Of a DNA stretch of 28,862 nt, positions 6,141 to 13,161 are shown in pieces. The stretch lies in the IMG/VR virus record IMGVR_UViG_3300034198_005867, positions 1 through 28,862 of that record. One strand, written 5' to 3'. Made by a program: the position numbers and the translations under genes. Position 1 is the first letter of the stretch. Each line of letters opens with the position of its first letter. The stretch comes from a virus. Under the pieces are notes generated by a model. The model saw only the letters and a program-made list of their open reading frames with translations, was not told the origin of the DNA and made no database searches.

Positions 6141-6168
6141 TTGACATTGTACAGCATGGTGTTATAGT
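6141..6168 (+). promoter_or_regulatory. sigma70 promoter
   Basis: TTGACA (6141-6146), a 16-base spacer and TATAGT (6163-6168) precede the 58-residue gene, whose SD AGGAG follows at 6180-6184. The coupled kinase gene is in the same transcript. Confidence 0.8.
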
Positions 6169-6192
6169 AACGCAATAATAGGAGATAGAGAA

Positions 6193-6369
6193 ATGAACGT
6201 GCTAGTTGTGATCATGATGGTGGCTGGTGTGATCCAGCCCAACCGAATGGAAATTCAAGCCCAGCGAGGTGATTGCATGACTGAGATTGTGGTTGTGCAA
6301 TCCATCAACCGTGCCAACCGTGCGGCTGGTGTGGACACCCAGTATCTTGTGAGCTGCGAAAACCGCTGA
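6193..6369 (+). CDS. small exported-type protein, paralogue of the 61-residue protein
   Basis: This 58-residue protein begins MNVLVVIMMVAGVIQPNRME, a short hydrophobic N-terminus like a signal peptide. It has Cys28 and Cys55, 27 residues apart, and ends CENR. Length, Cys spacing and the ending match the minus-strand protein at 2599-2784, so I take them as paralogues. AGGAG lies 8 bases before the ATG and a sigma70 promoter at 6141-6168. Its TGA overlaps the ATG of the kinase gene (TGATG), giving translational coupling. Role unknown; an envelope location is inferred. Confidence 0.65.
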   Translation: MNVLVVIMMVAGVIQPNRMEIQAQRGDCMTEIVVVQSINRANRAAGVDTQYLVSCENR

Positions 6370-6833
6370 TGCCCAAGTTGTACATGATGATTGGGGTGCC
6401 AGGTGCAGGAAAAAGTTTCTGGCTCAGCAAGCAAGATCTCAGCAATGCTGTCGTGCTCAGCACAGACAACTATGTGGAGTACTTTGCCCAACTGAACAAC
6501 ACCACCTACACACTCATCTTCAAGAAGGTGATTGGTGAAGCCACCCGCCTCATGAAGGAAGATCTGCGTAAGGCCATTCGGGATCAGAAGGACCTGTTCT
6601 GGGATCAGACCAACGTAACAGCCAAGGCTCGTGCACCCAAGTTGGCACAAATTCCTCTCACCTATGAAAAGGTGGCGGTGTATTTCCCCACACCTGGTGA
6701 TGCAGAACTCAAGCGGCGATTGGACAGCCGTCCTGGTAAGATGATTCCTGTGAATGTGGTCATGGCCATGAAGAGCCAGTTGGAACCTCCCCACCAGTCT
6801 GAGGGATTTGATGGAGTGGTCATGGCAGGTTGA
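6369..6833 (+). CDS. polynucleotide kinase-like P-loop protein (kinase domain only)
   Basis: The 154-residue protein starts MPKLYMMIGVPGAGKS, a Walker A at residues 9-16. It continues with VVLSTDNYVEYFA, where the Asp sits like the T4 PNK catalytic Asp, then a DQTNVTAKAR stretch and a Lys/Arg-rich lid region (AELKRRLDSRPGKMIPVNVV). This follows the order of the kinase domain of T4 polynucleotide kinase, which phosphorylates 5'-OH ends of RNA and DNA. The T4 enzyme also has a C-terminal 3' phosphatase domain of about 150 residues, absent here. The start overlaps the stop of the upstream small gene. It could act on other nucleic-acid or nucleotide substrates. Confidence 0.8.
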   Translation: MPKLYMMIGVPGAGKSFWLSKQDLSNAVVLSTDNYVEYFAQLNNTTYTLIFKKVIGEATRLMKEDLRKAIRDQKDLFWDQTNVTAKARAPKLAQIPLTYEKVAVYFPTPGDAELKRRLDSRPGKMIPVNVVMAMKSQLEPPHQSEGFDGVVMAG

Positions 6834-6900
6834 CCATCCTGGTTTTCCCACATGGGATAAAAATACTTCATGTTGGGATTAGATCTCATTTGAAATCTGT

Positions 6901-7212
6901 ATGCACATACATCATAATCTGATCATGGAAAATGCACAAACCGAAGCCCTGGACATTCTGCAAGAGGAATGTGGTGAGCTGATTGTTATCTTGAGCAAGG
7001 TCAAACGTTTTGGTTTGATGAGCGAAAATCCTGAGCAGCCTGGCGTGACTGCCGCACAACGTCTGATTCAAGAGATAGGCGATGTGCTTGCATTAGTGGA
7101 TCTGGTGTGCACACACCATCACCTACACACACAGGAAATAGAGGTTGCTAAACAGAGAAAATTCGATAAGCTCAAACTGTATTCAAAACATTTGGGGCTA
7201 CACCATGAGTGA
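6901..7212 (+). CDS. MazG-like nucleotide pyrophosphohydrolase
   Basis: This short helical protein has the two metal-binding motifs of the all-alpha NTP pyrophosphohydrolase (MazG-like) fold: EECGE (EExxE) and EIGD (ExxD), about 40 residues apart, then a basic RKFDKLKLYSK tail. Such enzymes split nucleoside triphosphates to monophosphates and PPi; phage versions are proposed to alter (p)ppGpp or clean the dNTP pool. The start is uncertain: ATG 6901 gives 103 residues, ATG 6925 (MENAQTEALD) gives 95, and neither has a clear SD. A weak promoter (TTGAAA at 6890, CATAAT at 6913) would put the mRNA start near 6925. A terminator follows at once. Confidence 0.75.
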   Translation: MHIHHNLIMENAQTEALDILQEECGELIVILSKVKRFGLMSENPEQPGVTAAQRLIQEIGDVLALVDLVCTHHHLHTQEIEVAKQRKFDKLKLYSKHLGLHHE

Positions 7213-7226
7213 CTGAATCATCAACG

Positions 7227-7252
7227 CCCCGCCAAGTTGGTGGGGTTTTTTT
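7227..7252 (+). terminator. Rho-independent terminator after the MazG-like gene
   Basis: CCCCGCC (7227-7233) pairs with GGTGGGG (7239-7245) through one G-T pair around AAGTT, followed by seven T. This is a classic intrinsic terminator. Confidence 0.9.
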
Positions 7253-7264
7253 ATCACACATGGG

Positions 7265-7293
7265 TTGAGATCCTGTTCAGGATAAATTAACAT
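7265..7293 (+). promoter_or_regulatory. promoter with palindromic operator-like spacer, upstream of the UvsW gene
   Basis: TTGAGA (7265-7270), a 17-base spacer and TAACAT (7288-7293) form a moderate sigma70 promoter. A perfect inverted repeat ATCCTG-TT-CAGGAT (7270-7283) begins at the last base of the -35 and fills most of the spacer; a half copy (CAGGAT, 7295-7300) follows the -10. Confidence 0.5.
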
Positions 7294-7327
7294 ACAGGAT
7301 CGTTTATCAGAATAGAGAAAGAACCAC

Positions 7328-8785
7328 ATGGATCAAGTAGCCAAGATTGTGATTGAAGATGAAGTTAACGTGCACATTCAAAATGTGGACTTGGCCACCA
7401 AGAGAGCCATGATCAAAGCGGTGCAGTTCTTTCTGCCTTCGGCTAGATATTCTCCTGCCTATAAAATGGGGCGTTGGGATGGAACCACGAGCTTCATGAC
7501 ACAAGGTGGTAAGACCTATCTGAACTGTCTGGATGTACTCATGGGCGTGCTGCAAGAGAAGGGTTATGAATTTGAAATTGATGACCAGCGTGCATATCAC
7601 AAGTTTGAATTTGACACTGTGGATGAACTGTATCTGACTGATCAGACTTGGCCTCATGGACATCGTTTTGCAGGTGAACCCATTCAATTGCGAGACTATC
7701 AGGCAGATGCCATCAACTGTTGTTTGCAGAATTTGCAGGGTGTACAGGTGCTACCCACAAGTGCAGGCAAGACTTTGGTCACAGCCACACTCAGCAAGAT
7801 GGTGGAACCATATGGTCGCACCATTGTGATTGTGCCCAACAAGAATCTGGTGCAACAGACTGAGGAAGATTATCGCAACCTGGGACTGGATGTGGGGGTG
7901 CTGTTTGGTGATCGCAAGGAATATGATTGCACCCACACCATCTGCACTTGGCAGAGTCTGAATGTGCTGGAAAAAAAGCACCAGGACTGTCTGGACCATG
8001 ATCAGATGGAAAAGTTCATGAAGGGGCTGGTGGCAGTCATAGTTGATGAGTGTCACGCGATAAAGGATACAAATATTCTACACAAACTGATGACCTCAGT
8101 GTTCAAAAACTGTCCCATCAGATGGGGGCTCACAGGCACTATTCCTGAAGAAGATTACAAGCAGATGGGTCTGTTCACAGCCATTGGTCCAGAAATTGGC
8201 AAGCTGACAGCCAAAGAGTTGCAGGACAAAGGTGTGTTGGCCAAGTGTCAGGTCACAGTTTGGCAAACACAGGAAACTGCTCAATACAACAACTACCAGG
8301 AAGAGCTCAAGTATTTGGTAACAAATGACATGCGGCTCAAATGGCTGGCAGAAGAGATTGAGAAACTGGGAGTGTCAGGAAACACCCTGGTGTTGGTGGA
8401 TCGTATTGAAACTGGACAGAAGCTGTATAACCAAATCAGCGACGCTGTGTTCATTAGTGGTGAAATGAAAAGTTCTGATCGTCGTGAACACTACAAGGAA
8501 ATCAACTTTAGCGACAACAAGATCATGATTGCCACATATGGCACCACCAGCACAGGCATCAGCATCAATCGCATCTTCAATTTGGTGTTGGTGGAAGCTG
8601 GCAAGAGCTTTGTGAGAACCATCCAGAGTATTGGTAGAGGATTGCGAATGAGTGACGACAAGGACAAGGTGGAAATTTATGATGTGTGCAGCAAGATGAA
8701 GTTTTCCAACAATCATTCCAACAAGCGCAAACAATTCTACAAGAACGCTGAGTATCCTTTTGATGTGAAAAAAATCAACTTATAA
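7328..8785 (+). CDS. uvsW: UvsW-like superfamily 2 helicase
   Basis: This 485-residue protein follows the T4 UvsW plan (503 residues). After an N-terminal DNA-binding region of about 115 residues comes PTSAGKT (Walker A, K148), the DEAD/H box VDECHA (D240-H243), GLTGTIP (motif III region), and the C-terminal helicase lobe with TYGTTSTGISI and QSIGRGLR (arginine-finger region, G436-R440). UvsW unwinds R-loops and branched DNA, ending origin-type replication and promoting recombination-driven replication in T4. The SD is weak (AGAGAAAG). It is preceded by a terminator and its own promoter, so it is regulated apart from the MazG-like gene. In T4, uvsW is a late gene. Confidence 0.9.
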   Translation: MDQVAKIVIEDEVNVHIQNVDLATKRAMIKAVQFFLPSARYSPAYKMGRWDGTTSFMTQGGKTYLNCLDVLMGVLQEKGYEFEIDDQRAYHKFEFDTVDELYLTDQTWPHGHRFAGEPIQLRDYQADAINCCLQNLQGVQVLPTSAGKTLVTATLSKMVEPYGRTIVIVPNKNLVQQTEEDYRNLGLDVGVLFGDRKEYDCTHTICTWQSLNVLEKKHQDCLDHDQMEKFMKGLVAVIVDECHAIKDTNILHKLMTSVFKNCPIRWGLTGTIPEEDYKQMGLFTAIGPEIGKLTAKELQDKGVLAKCQVTVWQTQETAQYNNYQEELKYLVTNDMRLKWLAEEIEKLGVSGNTLVLVDRIETGQKLYNQISDAVFISGEMKSSDRREHYKEINFSDNKIMIATYGTTSTGISINRIFNLVLVEAGKSFVRTIQSIGRGLRMSDDKDKVEIYDVCSKMKFSNNHSNKRKQFYKNAEYPFDVKKINL

Positions 8786-8796
8786 CAGTCAGTCAC

Positions 8797-8804
8797 TTTA
8801 AATA
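8797..8804 (+). promoter_or_regulatory. T4-type late promoter-like element
   Basis: TTTAAATA differs at one base from the T4 late consensus TATAAATA. The ATG of the 166-residue gene starts only 5 bases later, so the mRNA may begin at or next to the ATG. Confidence 0.45.
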
Positions 8805-8809
8805 TCCAC

Positions 8810-9310
8810 ATGAAAATATTGACAGTGGATAACCAGGTGTTCAATTTGAACACCATGCCAGACAAAGTGGACGATTTAAGATACTGTGTGTTAGACTATA
8901 GTGATCGTGATTGCATAGACTATTATTGGCCCCCTTTGGTGTTTTTGGACATATTCCATTCTCCATGTGCTGATCTTAAAGTGGGTGATCACAACATACA
9001 AATGCCGCTAGATTGGCATGTGGTAGTGGGGGACAAGCATGCAGGAGATCTGGAAGTTATCAGATTGGTGGATATCATGGACAAACAATTTGATGCATTT
9101 GCATTCAATCCCATAGCTGGGTTCATGCCTGATTTTCTGCATGTGGAGATTGTGAATGTGTTTGCAGATGTAAAATGGTGTTTTCCCAAATTGAAGCTGG
9201 GTCACTTTTTGGCTGTGCCTGTGGAAAATAAACCCAATCCTGCATGTGTGTTTTTTATTAAGGATGTGGGTAAAAACTTGGATGTTTTAGATATCAGGGA
9301 AATGGTGTAA
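8810..9310 (+). CDS. 166-residue unknown protein, possibly leaderless
   Basis: The protein begins MKILTVDNQVFNLNTMPDKV and looks like a mixed alpha/beta globular domain rich in Asp, Val and aromatic residues (DRDCIDYYWPPLVFLDIFHS). No SD is visible; the only upstream signal is a late-promoter-like element 5 bases before the ATG. It lies 24 bases after the UvsW stop and converges on the repeat protein at 9412. A large hairpin follows it. I do not recognise a family. Confidence 0.7.
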   Translation: MKILTVDNQVFNLNTMPDKVDDLRYCVLDYSDRDCIDYYWPPLVFLDIFHSPCADLKVGDHNIQMPLDWHVVVGDKHAGDLEVIRLVDIMDKQFDAFAFNPIAGFMPDFLHVEIVNVFADVKWCFPKLKLGHFLAVPVENKPNPACVFFIKDVGKNLDVLDIREMV

Positions 9311-9333
9311 CCCCACAAGTTAGTAGAGAAGGC

Positions 9334-9371
9334 GACACCTTCAAGTTCGCTCGGGCTTACTTGAAGGTGTC
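9334..9371. terminator. bidirectional hairpin terminator between convergent genes
   Basis: A perfect 13-base inverted repeat (GACACCTTCAAGT / ACTTGAAGGTGTC) encloses a 12-base loop. It lies between the stops of the plus-strand 166-residue gene and the minus-strand 315-residue gene. No T run is present. Confidence 0.65.
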
Positions 9372-9411
9372 ACTGAGTCTGCCAGGGTTTACCAATCCCC
9401 TTGGCTGATTG

Positions 9412-10359
9412 TTATGCGCTTGTGATCTGCACAGTCTGACCATATGGATCAATACTGGTGGCTTCCAGAGTCCAGGGGGCATCCTCACCGGATTGATAAA
9501 CCCCGGCGCCAAGGACCTTGCGCTCCAGCAGGGCCAATCTTGAAGTCAGCTTCAGGACCCAATATGTTTCACCAAGTGCATCTGTGGCTGTGATGCTGGC
9601 TTGACCTGCTGTGGGTGTGTCACTAGCCACCAATGTGACCACACTCTGACCGTCAGTGGTCTCCATCACATATTCATTTGTACTGACTTGCTTTAAGATG
9701 TCTGCGTCCAGTGCTGCTGTGCCTCCCACAACAAATGCTTTGGCCAAGATCACATTAGTGCCTGTGGTTGTAAGCGTGACAGCTGATGTGCTGGCATTGT
9801 CACCACCGGTTCCACCTGTAAATGTGACAGTGGGTGCAGCCACATATCCTGAGCCTGTGGCTGTCACAGTAATATCACTCACTTCCCATGTCACGTTAGC
9901 AGTAGCTGCTGATCCGCCACTGCCTGTCACATAACTCAGATTCAGGGCAGTTGTAGAACTGCCTGATTTTGCAGGCAATACAGTATATGCACCTCTGGAG
10001 CTAGCACCCACATTTAATGCTGAAAATCCTGTTATGGCTCCGCCACCGTCCACAGTGGCCACCCGGATTGCAGCCTGTGTGGTGTATGTGCCAGCTGTGG
10101 TGCCACCACCTGATATGGTGAGTATGTCGCCCACAGTATATCCTGTGCCACCTGCATTCACACTCACTGTGCCTCTCAGTCTCATGACTGTGGTGCTGGC
10201 GGGCAGCTCGCCACCAGGTAATTCAGGGGCACTGTATGTCACAGTAGGGAGAGCACTATAGTTGCCTCTGTCTGCGTTGTTCACTGTGACTGATCCTACA
10301 CCTTCTCCATTTGAGGCAGGCACTGGATTAAAATATCTTTTGTTTAACGGTCTTCCCAT
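9412..10359 (-). CDS. repeat-built virion structural protein
   Basis: The 315-residue protein starts MGRPLNKRYFNPVPASNGEG, a start I recall from structural proteins of marine T4-like phages. It then consists of loosely repeated beta units with the pattern G-x-G-Y-x-x-x-P-T-V-T-(F/Y) and V-x-G-G-x-I-T-G, for example GSGYVAAPTVTFTGG and GTGYTVGDILTISGG. It is rich in Gly, Thr, Ser, Ala and Val and has almost no Cys, as in fibre or baseplate-decoration proteins. The last 115 residues are a different domain (TNEYVMETTDGQSVVTL, then RLALLERKVLGAG). AAGGAG lies 9 bases before the ATG, and a late-type TAAATA lies about 85 bases upstream. It shares repeats with the open-ended gene at 27319. Confidence 0.75.
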   Translation of the reverse strand: MGRPLNKRYFNPVPASNGEGVGSVTVNNADRGNYSALPTVTYSAPELPGGELPASTTVMRLRGTVSVNAGGTGYTVGDILTISGGGTTAGTYTTQAAIRVATVDGGGAITGFSALNVGASSRGAYTVLPAKSGSSTTALNLSYVTGSGGSAATANVTWEVSDITVTATGSGYVAAPTVTFTGGTGGDNASTSAVTLTTTGTNVILAKAFVVGGTAALDADILKQVSTNEYVMETTDGQSVVTLVASDTPTAGQASITATDALGETYWVLKLTSRLALLERKVLGAGVYQSGEDAPWTLEATSIDPYGQTVQITSA

Positions 10360-10442
10360 TTGATTGAGCTCCTTGTGGCGTTCTAGGCCATACGGGGTGG
10401 GTTAAACCCCATAAAACCACAACTACTGTGGTCTTTCAGGAG

Positions 10443-10448
10443 TATTTA
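10443..10448 (-). promoter_or_regulatory. possible T4-type late promoter for the repeat protein
   Basis: The minus strand reads CCTAAATAC, keeping the TAAATA core of T4 late promoters. It is about 85 bases upstream of the 315-residue gene. A short hairpin (ACCACA / TGTGGT, 10416-10432) lies in the leader between them. Confidence 0.35.
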
Positions 10449-10470
10449 GGATGTATGATGAATATCCAGC

Positions 10471-10499
10471 TTGAATACATCATGGTCTCACACTATCAT
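10471..10499 (+). promoter_or_regulatory. possible sigma70 promoter for the clamp-loader-like cluster
   Basis: TTGAAT (10471-10476), 17 bases and TATCAT (10494-10499) form a moderate promoter 28 bases before the ATG at 10527. Confidence 0.4.
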
Positions 10500-10526
10500 A
10501 TCATACTAAACAGGAATCGTGCACAC

Positions 10527-11048
10527 ATGGCCAAAAAGACTGAAGCCAAACGCTCATATAAACTGGATATTCAGACAGTGTTAGAAGCTGCTGACAAAGG
10601 TGTAAAGCCCTTTTATGTTAACTTAACGGAGGAAGAACAAAAGGCATTTGCGCCCAGAGTCATGATCAGATGGATGAGCACACTGAGTGACAAGAATGAT
10701 GCCAAATATTATCAGATCTTGGCCACTAATGATTTGGTCAACTTGGGCATGTGGAGTTTGATCAAACATCCTGAACTGCTGTGGCTGCTCATGTGTGTGA
10801 GTGGCACAGGTCGCAAACAATATCATGGCTGGATTCCCATGACCAAATCTGCAACCACTACCCCCAAATTGGATGATTTCATACATGAGCACTGGCCACA
10901 CACAAACAAACAAGAGCGTGATATTTTAAAAAAGATCAAGCCACAAACTGAATGGCTGGACATGGTCAAACAAAGTGGGGCAGATGACAAACACATCAAG
11001 GAAATCCGCAATGAGCTCCAGAAACTCCAAAAAAGTGACGGTGATTGA
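10527..11048 (+). CDS. probable clamp-loader small subunit (gp62-like)
   Basis: From ATG 10527 the protein is 173 residues: MAKKTEAKRSYKLDIQTVLE, then FAPRVMIRWMSTLSD, YYQILATNDLVN, KHPELLWLLMC and KQYHGWIPM. This central pattern is one I associate with the gp62-type small clamp-loader subunit of marine T4-like phages. In T4, gp62 works with gp44 to load the gp45 sliding clamp, and it is 187 residues, so the length fits. Direct similarity to T4 gp62 is too low for me to see by eye. AGGA lies 11 bases before the ATG; the longer in-frame TTG or GTG starts upstream overlap the promoter. Its end overlaps the next gene by 38 bases. Confidence 0.5.
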   Translation: MAKKTEAKRSYKLDIQTVLEAADKGVKPFYVNLTEEEQKAFAPRVMIRWMSTLSDKNDAKYYQILATNDLVNLGMWSLIKHPELLWLLMCVSGTGRKQYHGWIPMTKSATTTPKLDDFIHEHWPHTNKQERDILKKIKPQTEWLDMVKQSGADDKHIKEIRNELQKLQKSDGD

Positions 11049-11736
11049 TCTGAACAAACCTCACACATGTGAATATTGTAAAAAGCCATTCGCACAGGAA
11101 ACCACATTGATCAGTCATGTGTGTGAGCCCAAACGCAGACATCAAAGTGTGCACACGCCATATGTGAAGGCAGCATACACAGCTTACAAGATTGTATGGA
11201 AAGAACTGAATCCCAGACAAGTGCATCAAACACCCACATATCAGGAGTTCTGTATTAGTGAAATGTGGCCCACGTTGGTCAGGTTTGCCAGTTGGTGTGA
11301 AGAACAACTGGTGCAGGAGTTTGCACAATTTGTAAAATACCTTGTCAAACAAAATGTTAAGATGGTCTCATGGTGTGATGTGCGAGTGTATGAACAGTTC
11401 ATACAAGATTTGTTGATCACAGAAAGTGCTGAACAAGCATTGTGCAGAAGTTTGTCATGTGTGCATGTGTGGCATGAACATTCACAACAGCCTTATAGTG
11501 AGTTTTTTGCACATGTGAACACCAACCAATTACTGCGTTGGATACAACAGGGCAGAATCAGTGCTTGGTTACTATATAATAGTGTGAGCGCAGAAGCATT
11601 TTTTGTCAGATGTAGTCCAGAACAGTTACACCTGATTCAGGAAGTTTATCCCATAACCAAATGGAAAGTGAAATTTTTGCGCATGCAAGAGCACATGCAA
11701 GTGATCAAAACCACTTTGAAAGAAGCAGGGCTGTGA
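11011..11736 (+). CDS. zinc-finger phage protein, unknown
   Basis: The 241-residue protein has an N-terminal C2H2-like finger, HTCEYCKKPFAQETTLISHVC: two Cys three residues apart, then His and Cys at normal finger spacing. After a basic CEPKRRH stretch comes a mostly helical region rich in Trp, Gln and His. I recall similar proteins in marine T4-like phages, with no known function. The start at 11011 is chosen because AAGGAA lies 7 bases upstream; it overlaps the end of the clamp-loader-like gene by 38 bases, so the two are probably coupled. A nucleic-acid-binding or accessory replication role is inferred from the finger and the neighbours only. Confidence 0.65.
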   Translation: MSSRNSKKVTVIDLNKPHTCEYCKKPFAQETTLISHVCEPKRRHQSVHTPYVKAAYTAYKIVWKELNPRQVHQTPTYQEFCISEMWPTLVRFASWCEEQLVQEFAQFVKYLVKQNVKMVSWCDVRVYEQFIQDLLITESAEQALCRSLSCVHVWHEHSQQPYSEFFAHVNTNQLLRWIQQGRISAWLLYNSVSAEAFFVRCSPEQLHLIQEVYPITKWKVKFLRMQEHMQVIKTTLKEAGL

Positions 11737-11788
11737 ACATTGACTGTGCGTCACATTCAGTTAAACTCACAAACACAAGGTTAATCCC

Positions 11789-12064
11789 ATGGACCAATAC
11801 ACACAATCCCCTCAAGAGTTACCCAGCACTCAAAAAACCACACATCAACTACAGGCAGTTGTGCAACCTCAAGTGACAGAACTGAGGTGGGAAGATAAAA
11901 TTCTCAAAGTGTCCAATCCAGCTTATGTGCGAGAGTTGGCAGCAGACTGTGCGCAGTTGCGTGTGGATCTTCAAGAACTACGCGAACGGCACCAGCGTCT
12001 GCAACAACAATATACCCAGCTGACACGTGTGGTCACGCAAATTCAAAGCCAACTGGGAGGTTAG
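11789..12064 (+). CDS. 91-residue coiled-coil protein
   Basis: The N-terminal 35 residues are Gln- and Thr-rich (MDQYTQSPQELPSTQKTTHQ). From about residue 45 to the end (YVRELAADCAQLRVDLQELR onward) hydrophobic residues fall at heptad spacing with many Arg and Gln, a coiled coil ending QSQLGG. AAGG lies 8 bases before the ATG. It ends in TAG, one of few genes here to do so. It lies between the zinc-finger gene and the DnaE-like gene on the same strand. Function unknown; an adaptor role in the replication cluster is possible. Confidence 0.6.
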   Translation: MDQYTQSPQELPSTQKTTHQLQAVVQPQVTELRWEDKILKVSNPAYVRELAADCAQLRVDLQELRERHQRLQQQYTQLTRVVTQIQSQLGG

Positions 12065-12071
12065 TACACTC

Positions 12072-12668
12072 ATGACAGAGATCACATTGGGTGATATTGA
12101 CATTGACACTAGTAACCGGCAGTCATTGTTGGAACATTTGCAGCATGTGCCTGCGGTGATCAATAGGCAGGGTGAATTGATCAAACATAACACAGGAGTT
12201 TATTTTCATGACGTACCTGTGAATCCATTTTCCAGGTATTGTTCTGTCACATACACACAAGCAGAACAAATGGGATGTTACAAGATTGATGTGCTCAATA
12301 ATAGCATTTATGATAAGGTGAGTGACGAGAATCATTTACAGCAACTCATGCACACTCCCACCATGTGGGACCTGTTACAACATGCAGAAGTGGTTTCACA
12401 ATTGGCTCACATCAACAATCATTATGAACTGGTTCGCAAATTAAAACCCACACAGGTGACTGATTTGGCATGTGTGTTGGCCATGATCAGGCCAGGCAAA
12501 CGTCATTTGGTGCGTAAATGTGAACAATCTGGCTTTGCAGCCATCCAACCTGAGGTGTGGCTTCAGGATAGTAATGGGTACACATTCAAGAAGTCTCATG
12601 CCATAAGTTTATCATGGACCATTGTGATCCAGCTCAACCTGTTAATTGAGCAGTTGACATTAACCTGA
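12072..12668 (+). CDS. short protein resembling an internal segment of DNA polymerase III alpha (DnaE)
   Basis: From ATG 12072 the protein has 198 residues. Residues 51-147 follow an internal stretch of bacterial DnaE: VTYTQAEQMGCYKIDVLNN (the KxDxL part), MWDLLQHAEVVSQLAHINNH (DnaE: the ELLQ...TxxVFQLES part), LVRKLKPTQVTDLACVLAMI and RPGKRHLV (DnaE: LKPxxFEDxxAxxALxRPGP). The catalytic Asp residues of DnaE are not included, so it cannot be a polymerase. I recall proteins of this type annotated as DnaE-like in marine T4-like phages. GGGAGG lies 11 bases upstream, just before the stop of the coiled-coil gene. The role may be structural, or it may contact the host replisome; both are inference. 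Confidence 0.6.
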   Translation: MTEITLGDIDIDTSNRQSLLEHLQHVPAVINRQGELIKHNTGVYFHDVPVNPFSRYCSVTYTQAEQMGCYKIDVLNNSIYDKVSDENHLQQLMHTPTMWDLLQHAEVVSQLAHINNHYELVRKLKPTQVTDLACVLAMIRPGKRHLVRKCEQSGFAAIQPEVWLQDSNGYTFKKSHAISLSWTIVIQLNLLIEQLTLT

Positions 12669-12711
12669 TTGTTGTTAAAGTGTACACATAAACAAATCAC
12701 AGGATTCCATC

Positions 12712-13161
12712 ATGCGGCAGCTGATCAAGTTTACTCATGCGACCAACATGTTTGGTCACAGCTATTCATATGAAAAAGATCAAAAACAAGTATCCATAAT
12801 TGAAAATGCGGAGCATGCATGGCACATGAAGCACCAGCGTGTTACTAAACCTTATTTTTGGTTCCGTGCTCCCAACATCACAGAACAGGCCTTGCAGATC
12901 ACCATGCGAGATCTGGGCTTACTGGAACACAAGTTTGAACTCAAGGTTTGGCAGTCAGATAAGGGGCTGGATGCCAGCCTTAAGATTAAAGACGAAATGG
13001 ATGCCAGCATGTGGGCTTGGAGTCATACAGAGATTTGGGCCAAATGGTCAGAGGCGCAAGAAAAAGATTGGAATCAAGGACAAAAGCCACAAAAACTAAA
13101 AGTGAATAAGAACGGTCAGGTCAAAATCAAAGTCACCATGAGTGAGATATCTGATCCATGA
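12712..13161 (+). CDS. 149-residue unknown protein
   Basis: The protein begins MRQLIKFTHATNMFGHSYSY with AGGA 7 bases before the ATG. The first 90 residues look globular and aromatic (AWHMKHQRVTKPYFWFRAPN). The C-terminal third is charged and Trp-rich (MWAWSHTEIWAKWSEAQEKD), ending in a Lys-rich strand. A weak promoter (TTGACA at 12654, TAAAGT at 12676) may precede it. Its end overlaps the next gene by ATGA. No family is recognised. Confidence 0.65.
   Translation: MRQLIKFTHATNMFGHSYSYEKDQKQVSIIENAEHAWHMKHQRVTKPYFWFRAPNITEQALQITMRDLGLLEHKFELKVWQSDKGLDASLKIKDEMDASMWAWSHTEIWAKWSEAQEKDWNQGQKPQKLKVNKNGQVKIKVTMSEISDP

Noticed and set aside
10394-10432. Two small inverted repeats in the leader of the 315-residue gene
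   Set aside because: Stems are only 5-6 bases without T runs; they could be chance and no function is supported.
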